Below, in pieces: positions 35,066-44,543 of a DNA stretch of 64,000 bases. The DNA lies in contig JBAGRP010000001.1 of assembly GCA_036924855.1 (NCBI GenBank), positions 5,022,001 through 5,086,000 of the forward strand. Direction: 5' to 3'. The notes below the pieces were generated by a model. It did not search any database. It was not told the origin of the DNA and saw only the letters and a list, made by a program, of their open reading frames with translations. The stretch's first letter is position 1, and each line of letters begins with the position of its first letter. A program made the position numbers and the translations under genes. The stretch is from Nitrobacteraceae bacterium AZCC 2146. GTDB taxonomy: Bacteria > Pseudomonadota > Alphaproteobacteria > Rhizobiales > Xanthobacteraceae.

Positions 35066-35148
35066 GTTTCCACCGAAGGTTGCGGGTTCAAAGTGAGAAC
35101 TCGCTTAGATCATTCGGTGGCCCGGCGCTAGGATTTCATTGTGGCGGG

Positions 35149-35778
35149 CTACTGGCTCGCCCAAACAATTCTCGCGATCCACTCCACGTCCGCGGCTGGA
35201 AATGTCCGATCGACGTGATTCGGATTCAGCGACTGCAGCTCCAGCACCTTGGTGGTGCGGCGCTTCAGTTCCTTGACCATCACCTCGCCGTCCTTCGTCT
35301 TGACCACGACGCGGTCGCCCTTGCGGATCTGGGCGCCGGGCGACACCACGATGATGTCGCCGTCGCGATAGGCAGGCTTCATCGAATCGCCGGAGATCTG
35401 CAGCGCATAAGCGTGCTCGTCATTGACGGAGGGCAGGCCGATCTCGTCCCAGCCCTTGCTGCCAGCCGGGAAGCCGGCATCGTCGAAATAGCCGCCATGG
35501 CCGGCCTGCGCGAAACCGAGCAGCGGCACCGATTGCACGATGCGCTTGGTGCCTTCGATCAGATTCACAAAACTGTCGATCGGGACATTGGTCGCAGCCA
35601 GCGCCTTCGACACTGATTCGGTAGACGGCCAGCGTTCGCGACCGTCATTGGTGATGCGCTTGGATTTGTTGAAGGTGGTGGAGTCGAGCCCGGCCTTTTT
35701 CGCAAGGCCGGAGGCCGACAGGCCGTTGCGTTCGGCCAGCTTGTCGAGGGCGTTCCAGATCTGGGCGTGAGTCAGCAT
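35149..35778 (-). CDS. LexA/CI-like repressor with S24 peptidase domain
   Basis: A 209-residue protein. An N-terminal helix-turn-helix (residues 13-45, LAERNGLSASGLAKKAGLD) is followed by a C-terminal S24 domain. Catalytic Ser132 lies in QISGDSMKPAYRDGD and Lys169 in EVMVKE, 37 residues apart as in LexA. An Ala92-Gly93 pair in FAQAGHGG fits the self-cleavage site, so it may be RecA-responsive. No phage genes surround it. Its operator is not obvious in the 200-base divergent gap to 35992. Confidence 0.88.
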   Translation of the reverse strand: MLTHAQIWNALDKLAERNGLSASGLAKKAGLDSTTFNKSKRITNDGRERWPSTESVSKALAATNVPIDSFVNLIEGTKRIVQSVPLLGFAQAGHGGYFDDAGFPAGSKGWDEIGLPSVNDEHAYALQISGDSMKPAYRDGDIIVVSPGAQIRKGDRVVVKTKDGEVMVKELKRRTTKVLELQSLNPNHVDRTFPAADVEWIARIVWASQ

Positions 35779-35991
35779 GGGTTTCGGGTCCGTTGGCCCG
35801 GGAAAATCGGCCGGGCGGTGAATCGTGGCGAAATCTAGGAATTATTGCCTTGTTTGCACAGATTCCGCAACAGGGCATTTACAAAAAATACCAGCCTTGA
35901 AGTGCACGGATGCCGCCGATACGGTCGGCGGCAGACTCCAGCCAATCCGGCGTCCGCAGACATTTGAACAGCAAGCAGGAAGTCCGGGCGG

Positions 35992-36336
35992 GTGCGCACC
36001 ATCTATAAAATCTGTCCCGCCTCCAACTGGCGCGAGGCTGAACGACAGGGCGTCTACCGCGGCAGTGCCGATGATTCGCGCGACGGCTTTATCCATTTCT
36101 CCACCGCCGCGCAGGTGGCCGAGACCGTCAAGAAGCACTACTTCGGCCAGACCGGCCTGTTCCTGATCGCTGTGGACTCCGACGCACTCGGTGACGCGCT
36201 GCGCTGGGAACCGTCGCGCGGCGGCGACCTGTTTCCGCATCTCTATGGCGACCTCGACCTCGGCGCGGTCACCGCCATACTGGACCTGCGGGCACGCTCC
36301 GACGGCAGCCACGACATTCCGGAGTTGCAATCGTGA
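35992..36336 (+). CDS. DUF952 family protein
   Basis: A 114-residue single-domain protein with the DUF952 marks IYKICPASNWREAE, DGFIHFSTAAQVAETVKKHY and FPHLYGDL. The fold resembles ADP-ribosyl-transferase-like/glutathione-related domains, but no activity is assigned. It starts with GTG at 35992. Its stop overlaps the pyrD GTG in a GTGA junction (36333-36336), so the two are translated together. Confidence 0.87.
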   Translation: MRTIYKICPASNWREAERQGVYRGSADDSRDGFIHFSTAAQVAETVKKHYFGQTGLFLIAVDSDALGDALRWEPSRGGDLFPHLYGDLDLGAVTAILDLRARSDGSHDIPELQS

Positions 36337-37427
36337 TTCGCGCTTTCGATGCTTTGTCCCTGCCGATGCTGCGCTGGCTCGATCCGGAAGACGCGCATCG
36401 CCTTGCGATTCGCGGCCTGCGACTGCTGCCGCCGGGGCGGCCGCGGCCGGACGATCCGAAACTCGCGGTTCGTGCGTTCGGCCTGAACTTCCCCAATCCG
36501 ATCGGCATCGCCGCCGGTTTCGATAAAAATGCCGAAGTACCGGATGCGCTGTTGCGGCTCGGCTTTGGCTTTACCGAAGTCGGCACGGTGACGCCGAAGC
36601 CGCAGGCCGGCAATCCGCGCCCGCGGCTGTTCCGGCTGGAGCGCGACGAGGCCGTCATCAATCGCTTGGGGTTCAATAATGACGGCGCCGACGCCGCCTT
36701 GCGCCGCCTGGCGGCGCGCGCGCACCATGGTGGCATCGTCGGCGTCAATGTCGGCGCCAACAAGGATTCGGTCGACCGCATCGACGACTATGTCCGGCTG
36801 ATCGAGACCTTCGCACCGGTGGCAAGCTATTTCACCGTCAATGTCTCGTCGCCGAACACGCCGGGCCTGCGCAACCTGCAGCAGGCTACGGCGCTCGACG
36901 ATCTTCTCGCCAGGGTGATCGATGCCCGCGAACGGGTGCGAAAGAACGCCGGCGATTCGCCGGTGCTCTTGAAGATCGCGCCCGATGTCAGCCTCGCCGA
37001 CCTCGACGATATCGTGCACATCGCGCGTTCGCGCGGGGTCGATGGCATGATCGTCGCCAACACCACCATCGGCCGGCCGACGACCTTGCGCGAGCAGACG
37101 CGCCTCAAGGAGCAGGGCGGGCTATCCGGCCGGCCGCTGTTTCGATTGTCGACGCGGATGGTGGCAGAGACCTATGTGCGCGTCGAAGGCGCGTTTCCAC
37201 TGATCGGCGCCGGCGGTATCGATGGCGGCGGGGCCGCGCTGACAAAAATCCGGGCTGGCGCCAGCCTGATCCAGCTTTATTCGTCGCTGATCTACAAAGG
37301 CCTCGGCCTCGTCGACAGCATCAAGGCCGATCTGGTCTCGACGCTGCTGCGCACCGGCCGCGATTCGCTGTCGGAAATCGTCGGCGCCGATGCGCCCACC
37401 ATCACCGCAGAAGACTGGCCGGCCTAA
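36333..37427 (+). CDS. pyrD: Dihydroorotate dehydrogenase (quinone), class 2
   Basis: A 364-residue membrane-associated FMN enzyme of pyrimidine synthesis, oxidising dihydroorotate to orotate with quinone. The class 2 catalytic Ser173 is in NVSSPNTPGLRNLQ. FMN-binding stretches include GIAAGFDKNAEV and FPLIGAGGIDGGG. The N-terminal helix (residues 1-30) anchors it to the membrane. GTG start coupled to the DUF952 stop. The 3' end overlaps the convergent MATE gene by 26 bases. Confidence 0.95.
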   Translation: MIRAFDALSLPMLRWLDPEDAHRLAIRGLRLLPPGRPRPDDPKLAVRAFGLNFPNPIGIAAGFDKNAEVPDALLRLGFGFTEVGTVTPKPQAGNPRPRLFRLERDEAVINRLGFNNDGADAALRRLAARAHHGGIVGVNVGANKDSVDRIDDYVRLIETFAPVASYFTVNVSSPNTPGLRNLQQATALDDLLARVIDARERVRKNAGDSPVLLKIAPDVSLADLDDIVHIARSRGVDGMIVANTTIGRPTTLREQTRLKEQGGLSGRPLFRLSTRMVAETYVRVEGAFPLIGAGGIDGGGAALTKIRAGASLIQLYSSLIYKGLGLVDSIKADLVSTLLRTGRDSLSEIVGADAPTITAEDWPA

Positions 37428-38751
37428 GCACGGCCTCGGGCGAAAACGACATCCGCACCAGCGCCGGATAGCGCGCGGCCTGCAGCGCGCCGCGCGTCAG
37501 CAGGAAAATCAGGAACGCGATCCACAGCCCGGCATTGCCGAGCGGCGTCAGGAAATACCAGGTGGCGAGATAGGTGGCGAAAGCCACCAGCATCAGGTTG
37601 CGCATGTCGCGAGCCCAGGATGCGCCGATATAGATGCCGTCATAGCTATAGGCCAGCACGCCGCAGGCCGGTGCCAATGCCGCCAGCAGCATGAATTTGC
37701 GCGCGGCTATGCGGACCTCGGGGCTGGTGGTGATGACGTCGATCAGCGTATTGCCGGACAGCGCGAACGACAGCGTCACCGCGAGGCCGAACACCGCGCT
37801 CCAGCCCAGCACCAGTCTGACAGCGCGGGAAAATTCCTGGCGGTCGCGGGCGCCAAAACTCTGTCCGCAGAGTTGCTCGGCGGCGTTCGCAAGGCCATCG
37901 AGGAAGAACGAGCCGATCATCAGAAAATTGTTCAGCACCGCATTGGCCGCCAGCGTGAGGTCGCCGGCGCGGGCGCCCTGCGCGGTGAAGAACAGAAACG
38001 CCGCAATCAGCGCCGCGGTGCGGATCATGATATCGCGGTTGACGGCGAACAACCGCAGCAGGCGTTTGCGATCGAACAGGACGTCGCGGGGGACGCCGAC
38101 CGGCCCTGCGAGCAACTGCCAGACCACGGCAAGGCCGGCGATGAAGCCAACCGTTTCCGCGGTCACTGTCGCGATCGCCGCACCGGCGACGCCGTTGCCG
38201 GCCACGAGCACGAGAAACGCCGTGAGCGCCATGTTGATGACGTTGATGCCGACCTGCAGCGCCAGCGCGAGGCCGGTGCGGGCCTGGCCGACCAGCCAGC
38301 CGAGTATGACGTAGTTGCCCAGCATCAGCGGCGCCGACCACAGCCGGATGAAGAAATACTCCCGCGCCGCCGACGTCACGGCCTCGCTACCGCCCATGAG
38401 GCTGAAGATCACCGACGCCAGCGGCGTGCGGATCGCAATCAGCGCGAGGCCGATCGCGGCGCCGAGCATCAGCGCGCGCAGCAGGATGGCGCGCAGCTCA
38501 AGCCGGTCGCCGGCGCCGAGCGCCTGCGCGGAGAAGGCTACCGTCGCCATCCGCAGGAAGCCGAACAGCCAGAAGATGCAGTCGAAGGCAACGGAGGCCA
38601 GCGCCACGCCACCGAGCAGATGCGGATCACCCAGCCGGCCGATCGCCGCGGTGGCGACGATGCCGAGCAGCGGCGTCGTCAGGTTCGCCAGCATTGCCGG
38701 ACCGGCAATGGCGAACACGCGCGCGTGGTTGACGCGAAGCCCTGAGGACAT
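37402..38751 (-). CDS. MATE family efflux transporter (DinF-like)
   Basis: A 449-residue inner-membrane protein with twelve hydrophobic segments. It begins IAGPAMLANLTTPLLGIVATAAIGRLGDPHLLGG, typical of the DinF branch, and has GSFFLDGLANAAEQLCGQ in the second half. It probably exports organic cations or oxidative by-products. It is the distal gene of a two-gene unit with the DUF6460-type membrane protein at 38762 (10-base gap). Confidence 0.9.
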   Translation of the reverse strand: MSSGLRVNHARVFAIAGPAMLANLTTPLLGIVATAAIGRLGDPHLLGGVALASVAFDCIFWLFGFLRMATVAFSAQALGAGDRLELRAILLRALMLGAAIGLALIAIRTPLASVIFSLMGGSEAVTSAAREYFFIRLWSAPLMLGNYVILGWLVGQARTGLALALQVGINVINMALTAFLVLVAGNGVAGAAIATVTAETVGFIAGLAVVWQLLAGPVGVPRDVLFDRKRLLRLFAVNRDIMIRTAALIAAFLFFTAQGARAGDLTLAANAVLNNFLMIGSFFLDGLANAAEQLCGQSFGARDRQEFSRAVRLVLGWSAVFGLAVTLSFALSGNTLIDVITTSPEVRIAARKFMLLAALAPACGVLAYSYDGIYIGASWARDMRNLMLVAFATYLATWYFLTPLGNAGLWIAFLIFLLTRGALQAARYPALVRMSFSPEAVLRPASLLR

Positions 38752-38761
38752 TGGTTGAGGC

Positions 38762-39064
38762 TTAGCGGCCGCGCGGCGCGCTGAACATTCGCGAGATCAG
38801 CCAGACCGGCACGACGATCACTGCGCCGAGCAGGAAGTAGCGCCACAGCCCGTTGATGGCGTCGAATCCAAGGTCGTAAACCCATTGGAACAGGCGGCGA
38901 ATGCTGGCGACGATATTCCAGGGGTCGAAGCCGATGGCGGCGAGCACCACGCCGACCAGGATCGAGAGCAGGATCAGCCGCCCGAGCACGGCCAGCGGCG
39001 AACCGCCGAGAAAGCGCGACAGGCCGTCATTTGTCGCCGGCAATTCCCGGATCTCGTCTGGCAT
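38762..39064 (-). CDS. Small membrane protein, DUF6460-like
   Basis: A 100-residue protein with two hydrophobic helices (residues 25-50 and 75-95) separated by FDPWNIVASIRRLFQWVYDLGFDAING. Proteins like this are common in Rhizobiales and have no known role. The ATG at 39064 gives AGGAG at a six-base distance; ATGs at 39070 and 39085 are less suited. It precedes the MATE gene. Confidence 0.75.
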   Translation of the reverse strand: MPDEIRELPATNDGLSRFLGGSPLAVLGRLILLSILVGVVLAAIGFDPWNIVASIRRLFQWVYDLGFDAINGLWRYFLLGAVIVVPVWLISRMFSAPRGR

Positions 39065-39138
39065 CGTCATCTCCTGCGCGCGCAATCATCCGCGTAGCAT
39101 AGTCAGTTCACGGCAGATGGGGAACCCGCTTGCCGGCG

Positions 39139-40815
39139 TCAATGACTGGCAGCTGCGGCGGGCGCAATTGTGGCCTCGGCCTTCAGCATCCGTTCCAGCG
39201 TTTCCAGCCGGTCGGCGTCGCGTGGCGGCTTGTCCCAGCGCAGCCGGCTGATGCGGGGAAAGCGCATCGCGACGCCGGACTTGTGTCGCGGCGAGCGCGC
39301 CAGGCCCTCGAAGGCGACCTCGAGCACCAGTCCCTGGTCGGGCTCATGCACTACATGGCGGACCGGCCCGAATTTTTCGGTGGTGTTGCGGCGGACGAAG
39401 CGGTCGATCTGCAGCAGTTCCTCGTCGGTGAAGCCGAAATAGGCCTTGCCGACAGGCACCAGCTGGTCGCCGCTCTCGCCTGCCGTCCAGACGCCAAAGG
39501 TGTAGTCGGAGTAATAGGACGAGCGCTTGCCGTGGCCACGCTGCGCATACATCAGCACGGCATCGATGATGTGTGGATCGCGCTTCCATTTCCACCACGG
39601 GCCCTTCGGCCGGCCCGGCAGGTAGGCCGAGTCGCGCCGCTTCAGCATCACGCCCTCGACCGCTTCGGAATCTTCGCCGGCGCCGGCGCTGACGGGATCG
39701 GCGCGCGCCGCGGCCAGTGTGTCCCAGTTCTCAAACGGAATTTGAGCGGACAGGTCGATGCGGGGATCGTCGAGCTGCGTGACGAAGGTTTCCAGTTTAG
39801 CTCGCCGTTCCTCGAACGGCAGCGCGCGCAGATCGGTCTCGCCGTCGCTGAGCAGGTCATAGGCGCGCAGATGGGTCGGATAATCCTTCATCAGCTTCGG
39901 CGTCACGCTTTTGCGGTTCAGCCGCTGCTGCAGCACGTTGAAGGACTGTACGCGGCCTTCGCGCAGCACCAGCAGTTCGCCGTCGATCGCGCCAGGCAGC
40001 CGCAGCGACGGCGCCAGATCGGGAAAGCTTGCGGTGATGTCCTCGCCGGTGCGGGAATAGAGCCGCGCGATAATGTTGCCGTGGTCATCGCGGCCGGACA
40101 CCGCCTGAATCCGGATGCCGTCCCATTTCCATTCCGCGACGAAATCCGACGCATCGAGATTGGCGAAGTCACTATCCTCAATGGCATGGGCCAGCATCAC
40201 CGGCCGGAATGGCGCGGGATCGAGATTGATCGGCTTGTCGGCACGGCCTTCCAGCCACGCGAACAGCTCCGGATAAGGTGGCGCCAGCCCGGGCCACATC
40301 AGCTCGATATCGTGCGCATCCTTGTCGCCAAGCGCCGCCGCGGCCGTCTTGGCGAGTCGCGCGGAGACGCCGATCCGCATGCCGCCGGTGACAAGTTTCA
40401 GCAGCGCCCAGCGCCCGGTCTCGTCGAGTTCATCGAGCCATCGCGCCAGCTGCGTCGGTAATTCGGTCTTGCCGAGCGTACGCAGCGTGGTGACGACTTC
40501 GGTCAGCGTCGGAGGCGGCGGGTTGTTGTGAGTCAGTTCAGCCGATTTCGGCCACATCAACGCCACCGTCTCCGAGAGATCGCCGACGTAGTCATAGGAC
40601 AATGCGAACAGCACCGGGTCGGTGCGCGCGGCAATGAGATCGCGGATCAGCCCGGCCTTGGCGTGCTTGAACGACAGCGCGCCGGTCAGTGCCGCCAGTG
40701 CATAGCCGCGATCGGGATCGGCCGTCGCGCGAAAATAGCTGGTGATCAGCCGCAGCTTGTTGTTGCGGCCGGGCTCATAAGCGAGACGATCGAGCAGTTC
40801 GGCGAAGCGGTTCAT
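39139..40815 (-). CDS. ATP-dependent DNA ligase of the ligase-associated damage-response set
   Basis: A 558-residue ligase. The nucleotidyl-transfer Lys230 is in AEWKWDGIR. Ligase motifs LYSRTGEDITASFPDL, IDGELLVLREG, EGVMLKRRDSAYLPGRP and WWKWKRDP follow. The N-terminal 200 residues form the DNA-binding domain. This subgroup is annotated as cisplatin-response or ligase-associated ligase, distinct from LigD. Its start overlaps the end of the MBL exonuclease gene by 4 bases. The helicase and PdeM of the same set are at 49351 and 52060. Confidence 0.92.
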   Translation of the reverse strand: MNRFAELLDRLAYEPGRNNKLRLITSYFRATADPDRGYALAALTGALSFKHAKAGLIRDLIAARTDPVLFALSYDYVGDLSETVALMWPKSAELTHNNPPPPTLTEVVTTLRTLGKTELPTQLARWLDELDETGRWALLKLVTGGMRIGVSARLAKTAAAALGDKDAHDIELMWPGLAPPYPELFAWLEGRADKPINLDPAPFRPVMLAHAIEDSDFANLDASDFVAEWKWDGIRIQAVSGRDDHGNIIARLYSRTGEDITASFPDLAPSLRLPGAIDGELLVLREGRVQSFNVLQQRLNRKSVTPKLMKDYPTHLRAYDLLSDGETDLRALPFEERRAKLETFVTQLDDPRIDLSAQIPFENWDTLAAARADPVSAGAGEDSEAVEGVMLKRRDSAYLPGRPKGPWWKWKRDPHIIDAVLMYAQRGHGKRSSYYSDYTFGVWTAGESGDQLVPVGKAYFGFTDEELLQIDRFVRRNTTEKFGPVRHVVHEPDQGLVLEVAFEGLARSPRHKSGVAMRFPRISRLRWDKPPRDADRLETLERMLKAEATIAPAAAASH

Positions 40816-41882
40816 GCGTCGGCGCTTTCGCTGGATGACAACGGTTCCTCTTCCTCCTCGTCGCCATAGCCGACCAGCGCCAGCGGCCGCGCCGTCAGGC
40901 CTTTGGTCTGGCACCAGTGCACCAGCGCGTCTTCTTGGCCGTGGGTGACCCAGATCTCGCCGGCACCGGTGGCGCCAATCGTCGCGGTCAACCCGTCCCA
41001 GTCGGCGTGATCGGAAATGATCAGCGGCAGTTCGACGCCGCGCTGCCGGGCGCGGGCGCGCACCCGCATCCAGCCTGACGCAAATGCCGTGACCGGATCG
41101 GGAAAGCGCCGCGTCCAGATATCCGAAGTGGCCGACGGCGGCGCCAGCGTGATGGTGCCCGCGAGGTCGGCCTTCTTCACGCCTTTGACCATGCGGAGAT
41201 CGCCGAGCGCGACGCCGCGGCTCTCATAATAGCGCGTGATCTTCTCCATCGCGCCGTGCAGATAGATCGGCGCGTCGTAGCCGGCTTGGCGGATCAGCGC
41301 GATGACGCGCTGCGCCTTCCCGAGCGAATAGGCGCCGACCAGATGCGCCCGTTCCGGAAACAGCGCCACCGACGCCAGCAGCTTCCTCACCTCGTCGGCA
41401 GCGTCGCCATGGCGGAACACCGGCAGGCCGAACGTCGCTTCGGTGATGAAGACATCGCACGGTACCACCTCGAACGGCGTGCAGGTCGGGTCCGGTGCGT
41501 CCTTGTAGTCGCCCGACGCCACGATGCAGATGTCCTCGCAAGTGACGGCGATTTGCGCCGAGCCCAGCACATGGCCGGCGGGATGGCACTTGATGGTGAC
41601 GTCGCCGAGCTTCAGCTCTTCGCCATAGGCGATCACCTGCGTGCTGCCGGCAAAGTTGTCACCATAGCGCAGCCGCATCATGTCGAGGGTTTCCTGCGTC
41701 GCCAGCACCGCGCCATGGCCGGGCCGGGCGTGGTCGGAATGGCCGTGGGTGATCACGGCGCGCTCCACCGGCCTGACGGGGTCGATATGGAAGCCGCCAG
41801 GCTTGCAACACAGGCCGGCGGGGACGGGGATCAGGATGTCTTGCGGGCGCATCTGGGCTATATAGGTCCCGGCGGGATTCAT
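40812..41882 (-). CDS. Ligase-associated MBL-fold exonuclease
   Basis: A 356-residue metallo-beta-lactamase/beta-CASP-type nuclease. The zinc signature HGHSDH spans residues 46-51. Further metal ligands are in GHVLGSAQI and SGDYKD, and the C-terminal ISDHADWDGL. It belongs to the exonuclease family coupled to the above ligase. The acidic C-terminus (GDEEEEEPLSSSE) is unusual. ATG at 41882 or, 30 bases on, 41852. It is divergent from the methyltransferase at 41934, with 51 bases between. Confidence 0.9.
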   Translation of the reverse strand: MNPAGTYIAQMRPQDILIPVPAGLCCKPGGFHIDPVRPVERAVITHGHSDHARPGHGAVLATQETLDMMRLRYGDNFAGSTQVIAYGEELKLGDVTIKCHPAGHVLGSAQIAVTCEDICIVASGDYKDAPDPTCTPFEVVPCDVFITEATFGLPVFRHGDAADEVRKLLASVALFPERAHLVGAYSLGKAQRVIALIRQAGYDAPIYLHGAMEKITRYYESRGVALGDLRMVKGVKKADLAGTITLAPPSATSDIWTRRFPDPVTAFASGWMRVRARARQRGVELPLIISDHADWDGLTATIGATGAGEIWVTHGQEDALVHWCQTKGLTARPLALVGYGDEEEEEPLSSSESADA

Positions 41883-41933
41883 TCGAGTCTTTGCGAGTCT
41901 TGCGAATGCCCTTCGCGGCGATCGGTTCCCAAA

Positions 41934-42857
41934 ATGTCAGCGCGCTTGTTCATGTCTTCCGGCGATATGAATGCCGATCGGCGCTTCGACTTCGCGCGTG
42001 ACCTGCAGCTGAGCGGCGATCTGGTCGCCGCCGAGGACCTGTTCGTGCAGGCCACGGATCTGGCGCCTGGCTTTGCTACCGCGTGGTTCACGCTGGGCGA
42101 AGTCCGCGAGCAGCTTGGTGATCTCCCGGGTGCCATCATCGCTTTCGGCCACGCGCAAACCAGCGATGCCGACGATCGCAACGGCGCCGGCCTGCGGCTG
42201 ATGCGGCTCGGTGCGACCAAGCTCGCGATGATGCCGCCGACCTACGTCACGGCACTGTTCGATCAATACGCGCCGAAATTCGAATCGGCTCTGGTCGATA
42301 CGCTCGGCTATCGCGGTCCGGCGGTGCTGTTCAAGGCCGTGCTCGCGGCCTGCACTGCGGTCGAGAGGACGATGGTTTTCAAGCGCGCCATCGATCTGGG
42401 TTGCGGCACCGGGCTGGCGGGTGCCGCCTTCGCCGCGCAAGCCGGCGAGATCATCGGCATCGACCTGTCGCCGCGGATGATCGAGCGCGCTCGCGCCACC
42501 GGCTTCTATGCTGAACTCAAGGTCGCGGAGATCGTCGATGGCCTGCGCCGCCGGCCTGCTGCCAGTGCCGATCTGATCCTTGCCGCCGACGTGCTGATCT
42601 ATCTGCACGACCTCGCCCCGTTGCTGGCCGAAGTTGCGCGCGTGCTGGTGCCGGGCGGCCTGCTCGCCTTCACCGCGGAAAGTCACGAGGGCGACGGCGT
42701 CGTTCTCGGCGCGGGGCTGCGCTATGCCCACAGCGTTGATTACGTGCGGGCGTCGGTCGCCGCTGCGGGTCTGACGCTCAGTCAGCTCGAGCCGGCGTCC
42801 ATTCGCAACGAAGGCAACATTCCGGTGCCGGGCCTCGTGGCGGTCGCGATCAAATAG
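41934..42857 (+). CDS. TPR-containing SAM-dependent methyltransferase
   Basis: A 307-residue protein. The N-terminal TPR-like repeats are at residues 20-70 (GDLVAAEDLFVQATDLAPGFATAWFTLGEV). A class I methyltransferase follows with motif I AIDLGCGTGLAGAAFA, then IIGIDLSPRMIERA and DLILAADVLIYL. The architecture matches a family often described as TPR-methyltransferase of unknown substrate. The ATG at 41934 is chosen because it keeps the gene clear of the divergent nuclease start. It shares a terminator with the convergent gene at 42940. Confidence 0.85.
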   Translation: MSARLFMSSGDMNADRRFDFARDLQLSGDLVAAEDLFVQATDLAPGFATAWFTLGEVREQLGDLPGAIIAFGHAQTSDADDRNGAGLRLMRLGATKLAMMPPTYVTALFDQYAPKFESALVDTLGYRGPAVLFKAVLAACTAVERTMVFKRAIDLGCGTGLAGAAFAAQAGEIIGIDLSPRMIERARATGFYAELKVAEIVDGLRRRPAASADLILAADVLIYLHDLAPLLAEVARVLVPGGLLAFTAESHEGDGVVLGAGLRYAHSVDYVRASVAAAGLTLSQLEPASIRNEGNIPVPGLVAVAIK

Positions 42858-42886
42858 CAGTCGCGGGCAAAGAACTCTCGACAAAC

Positions 42887-42916
42887 AAAAACCCCGGCCG
42901 CGAGGCCGGGGTTTTC
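42887..42916. terminator. Shared bidirectional terminator
   Basis: AAAA-CCCCGGCC, loop GCGA, GGCCGGGG-TTTT, between the convergent methyltransferase and outer-membrane genes. The same hairpin and flanks recur at 44492-44521. Confidence 0.92.
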
Positions 42917-42939
42917 GATTTTAGCTGATGTCGCGGAGA

Positions 42940-44346
42940 TCAGTACTTGGCGACGACCGGGGAGTTGAAGTGATAGTTCAGGCCGGTGCGGAAGATGTGT
43001 TCGGTGACCGCGGTCGTGATGACCGTGGTGTTGACAGTGTTCGAGGTCGAGCCGAGATCGACATAGAGATATTCGGTCTTCGAGGTCCAGTTCGGCCCGA
43101 ACAGGCCGAGCAGGGTGAAAGGCGTCTCGATGCCGGCGCCTGCGGTCCAGCCGCTCCTGGTGGTCGAAGCATTGACTGCCACAATGCCGTCTTCGCTGAC
43201 CTTGGTCTTCACACCGCCGTAAGCGTAACCGCCGGTGGCGTAAAACAGGGTCGAACCGACCGAGTAACCGAGGCGGCCGCGAACGGTGCCGAACCAGGGC
43301 AGCTTGGCGTCAAATGGGACGGTACCTAAGCCAATGGCGGTCTTGTTGTCGCGCTGGCTGGAGGCCTGGATGTCGGCTTCCAGACCGTAAACCCAGTTCG
43401 CCATCTGCCAGTTGTAACCCAGCTGCACGCCGCCATTGATGCCATCGGGAGCGAGGTTGAAGGCATCGTAGGAGGGGAAGTCGCCAAGGCCGTCACCGGC
43501 TTTGGAGACCGTGGTGCGGTCGCGTCCGATGCCGGAGCCGACATTGCCGCCGAGATACCACCCGGTCCAGTTCGCGGCAGGCGCAGGCACATAGGTGCTG
43601 TTGTTGCCGCCGATGCGATAGTTCAGGCCGACGCGAAACAGATTCTCGCGCACTTCGGTGGTGGTGGTCTGCGGAAACGTGCCGAGGACCATCACCTGAT
43701 CGGTCTTGTTGCCGAGGTTGAGGTAGAGGTACTCGATCTTGCCGGTCCAGTTGCCGCCGAGAGATGCCTCGACGCCGCTGCCGACGGTCCAGCCGCCCTG
43801 GACACGGCTCGTAGCCAGGGCAGGAAAGCCCAGTGAGGTGCTGGTGGTGGTGACGTTGCCATAGGCATAGCCGCCGGTCACATAGCTGAGCACCGGACCC
43901 GTTGCGAGACCGATGCGGCCGCGCACCGTGCCGAACCAGTCGATTTTCTGGCTGTAGGTGTCCTGCGGCGCCAGCGGAAAGGCGCCGTTGTTCAGCAACG
44001 GATAACTATCCTTCAGCGCGCCGCCCTGGATGTCGGCCTCGATGCCGTAGACCAGCGGACCGAACATGGAGCCGGTCTGCCAATTGTAACCGATCTGGCC
44101 GCCGCCAAACCCGCCTGCGGGCTGCAGATAGGTCGACGTGGCTGAGCCTGGGGTGATGGGGTCGTTGTTCTGCAGCCGATCCCGGCCGACGCCGTAGCCG
44201 GCGTTCACGCCCAGATAGAAACCGGTCCAGTCATAAACCGTTGTTACGGGCACCTTGTAGTAGGGGGCCTTGACGGTCATGTCGGCGGCTTGCGCGCCGG
44301 CGGTCAGAGACAACAGCGCCGCGGTCGTGAGGCAGAGGCTTTTCAT
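42940..44346 (-). CDS. Outer-membrane double beta-barrel protein (Omp25/opacity type), copy 1
   Basis: A 468-residue exported protein with signal peptide ending AGAQAAD. Two related Omp25-like barrels follow. Barrel 1 starts DWTGFYLGVNAGYGVGRDR and ends ENLFRVGLNYRIGG (about residue 245). Barrel 2 starts NWTGWYLGGNVGSGIGRDR and ends EHIFRTGLNYHFNSP. Each has a GTVRGR strand and an EYLYLNLG or EYLYVDLG strand. Single-barrel family members are about half this length. It is a paralogue of the protein at 44544. Role probably structural or immunogenic surface protein, as for Omp25/31. Confidence 0.87.
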   Translation of the reverse strand: MKSLCLTTAALLSLTAGAQAADMTVKAPYYKVPVTTVYDWTGFYLGVNAGYGVGRDRLQNNDPITPGSATSTYLQPAGGFGGGQIGYNWQTGSMFGPLVYGIEADIQGGALKDSYPLLNNGAFPLAPQDTYSQKIDWFGTVRGRIGLATGPVLSYVTGGYAYGNVTTTSTSLGFPALATSRVQGGWTVGSGVEASLGGNWTGKIEYLYLNLGNKTDQVMVLGTFPQTTTTEVRENLFRVGLNYRIGGNNSTYVPAPAANWTGWYLGGNVGSGIGRDRTTVSKAGDGLGDFPSYDAFNLAPDGINGGVQLGYNWQMANWVYGLEADIQASSQRDNKTAIGLGTVPFDAKLPWFGTVRGRLGYSVGSTLFYATGGYAYGGVKTKVSEDGIVAVNASTTRSGWTAGAGIETPFTLLGLFGPNWTSKTEYLYVDLGSTSNTVNTTVITTAVTEHIFRTGLNYHFNSPVVAKY

Positions 44347-44491
44347 GAAGGGATCCAGTTCAGATTTCTGGTCGAACTATGAAGCGGTAACTAGATGCTG
44401 TCTGTAGCCGCGCGACCAGAAATTGCGGTACTTAGATATTGCCTTCCTCGTGGTTAATTTTCCCGAAACAGCGTTGCTCGAAGACGCAAAC

Positions 44492-44521
44492 AAAAACCCC
44501 GGCCGCGAGGCCGGGGTTTTC
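44492..44521 (-). terminator. Terminator of outer-membrane gene copy 2
   Basis: The same CCCCGGCC-GCGA-GGCCGGGG stem and A/T flanks as 42887-42916, 23 bases after the stop of the 44544 gene. Identical sequence supports recent duplication of the whole unit. Confidence 0.9.
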
Positions 44522-44543
44522 GATGTAGCGGATGTCGCCGGGA

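Noticed and set aside
35149..35778. Prophage remnant around the S24 repressor
   Set aside because: Neighbours are ordinary chromosomal genes (lysS, DUF952, pyrD); no integrase, structural or lysis genes.
37390..38745. Open frame of 451 codons on the plus strand
   Set aside because: Exactly antisense to the MATE transporter; composition is His/Gln/Arg-rich and typical of the wrong frame.
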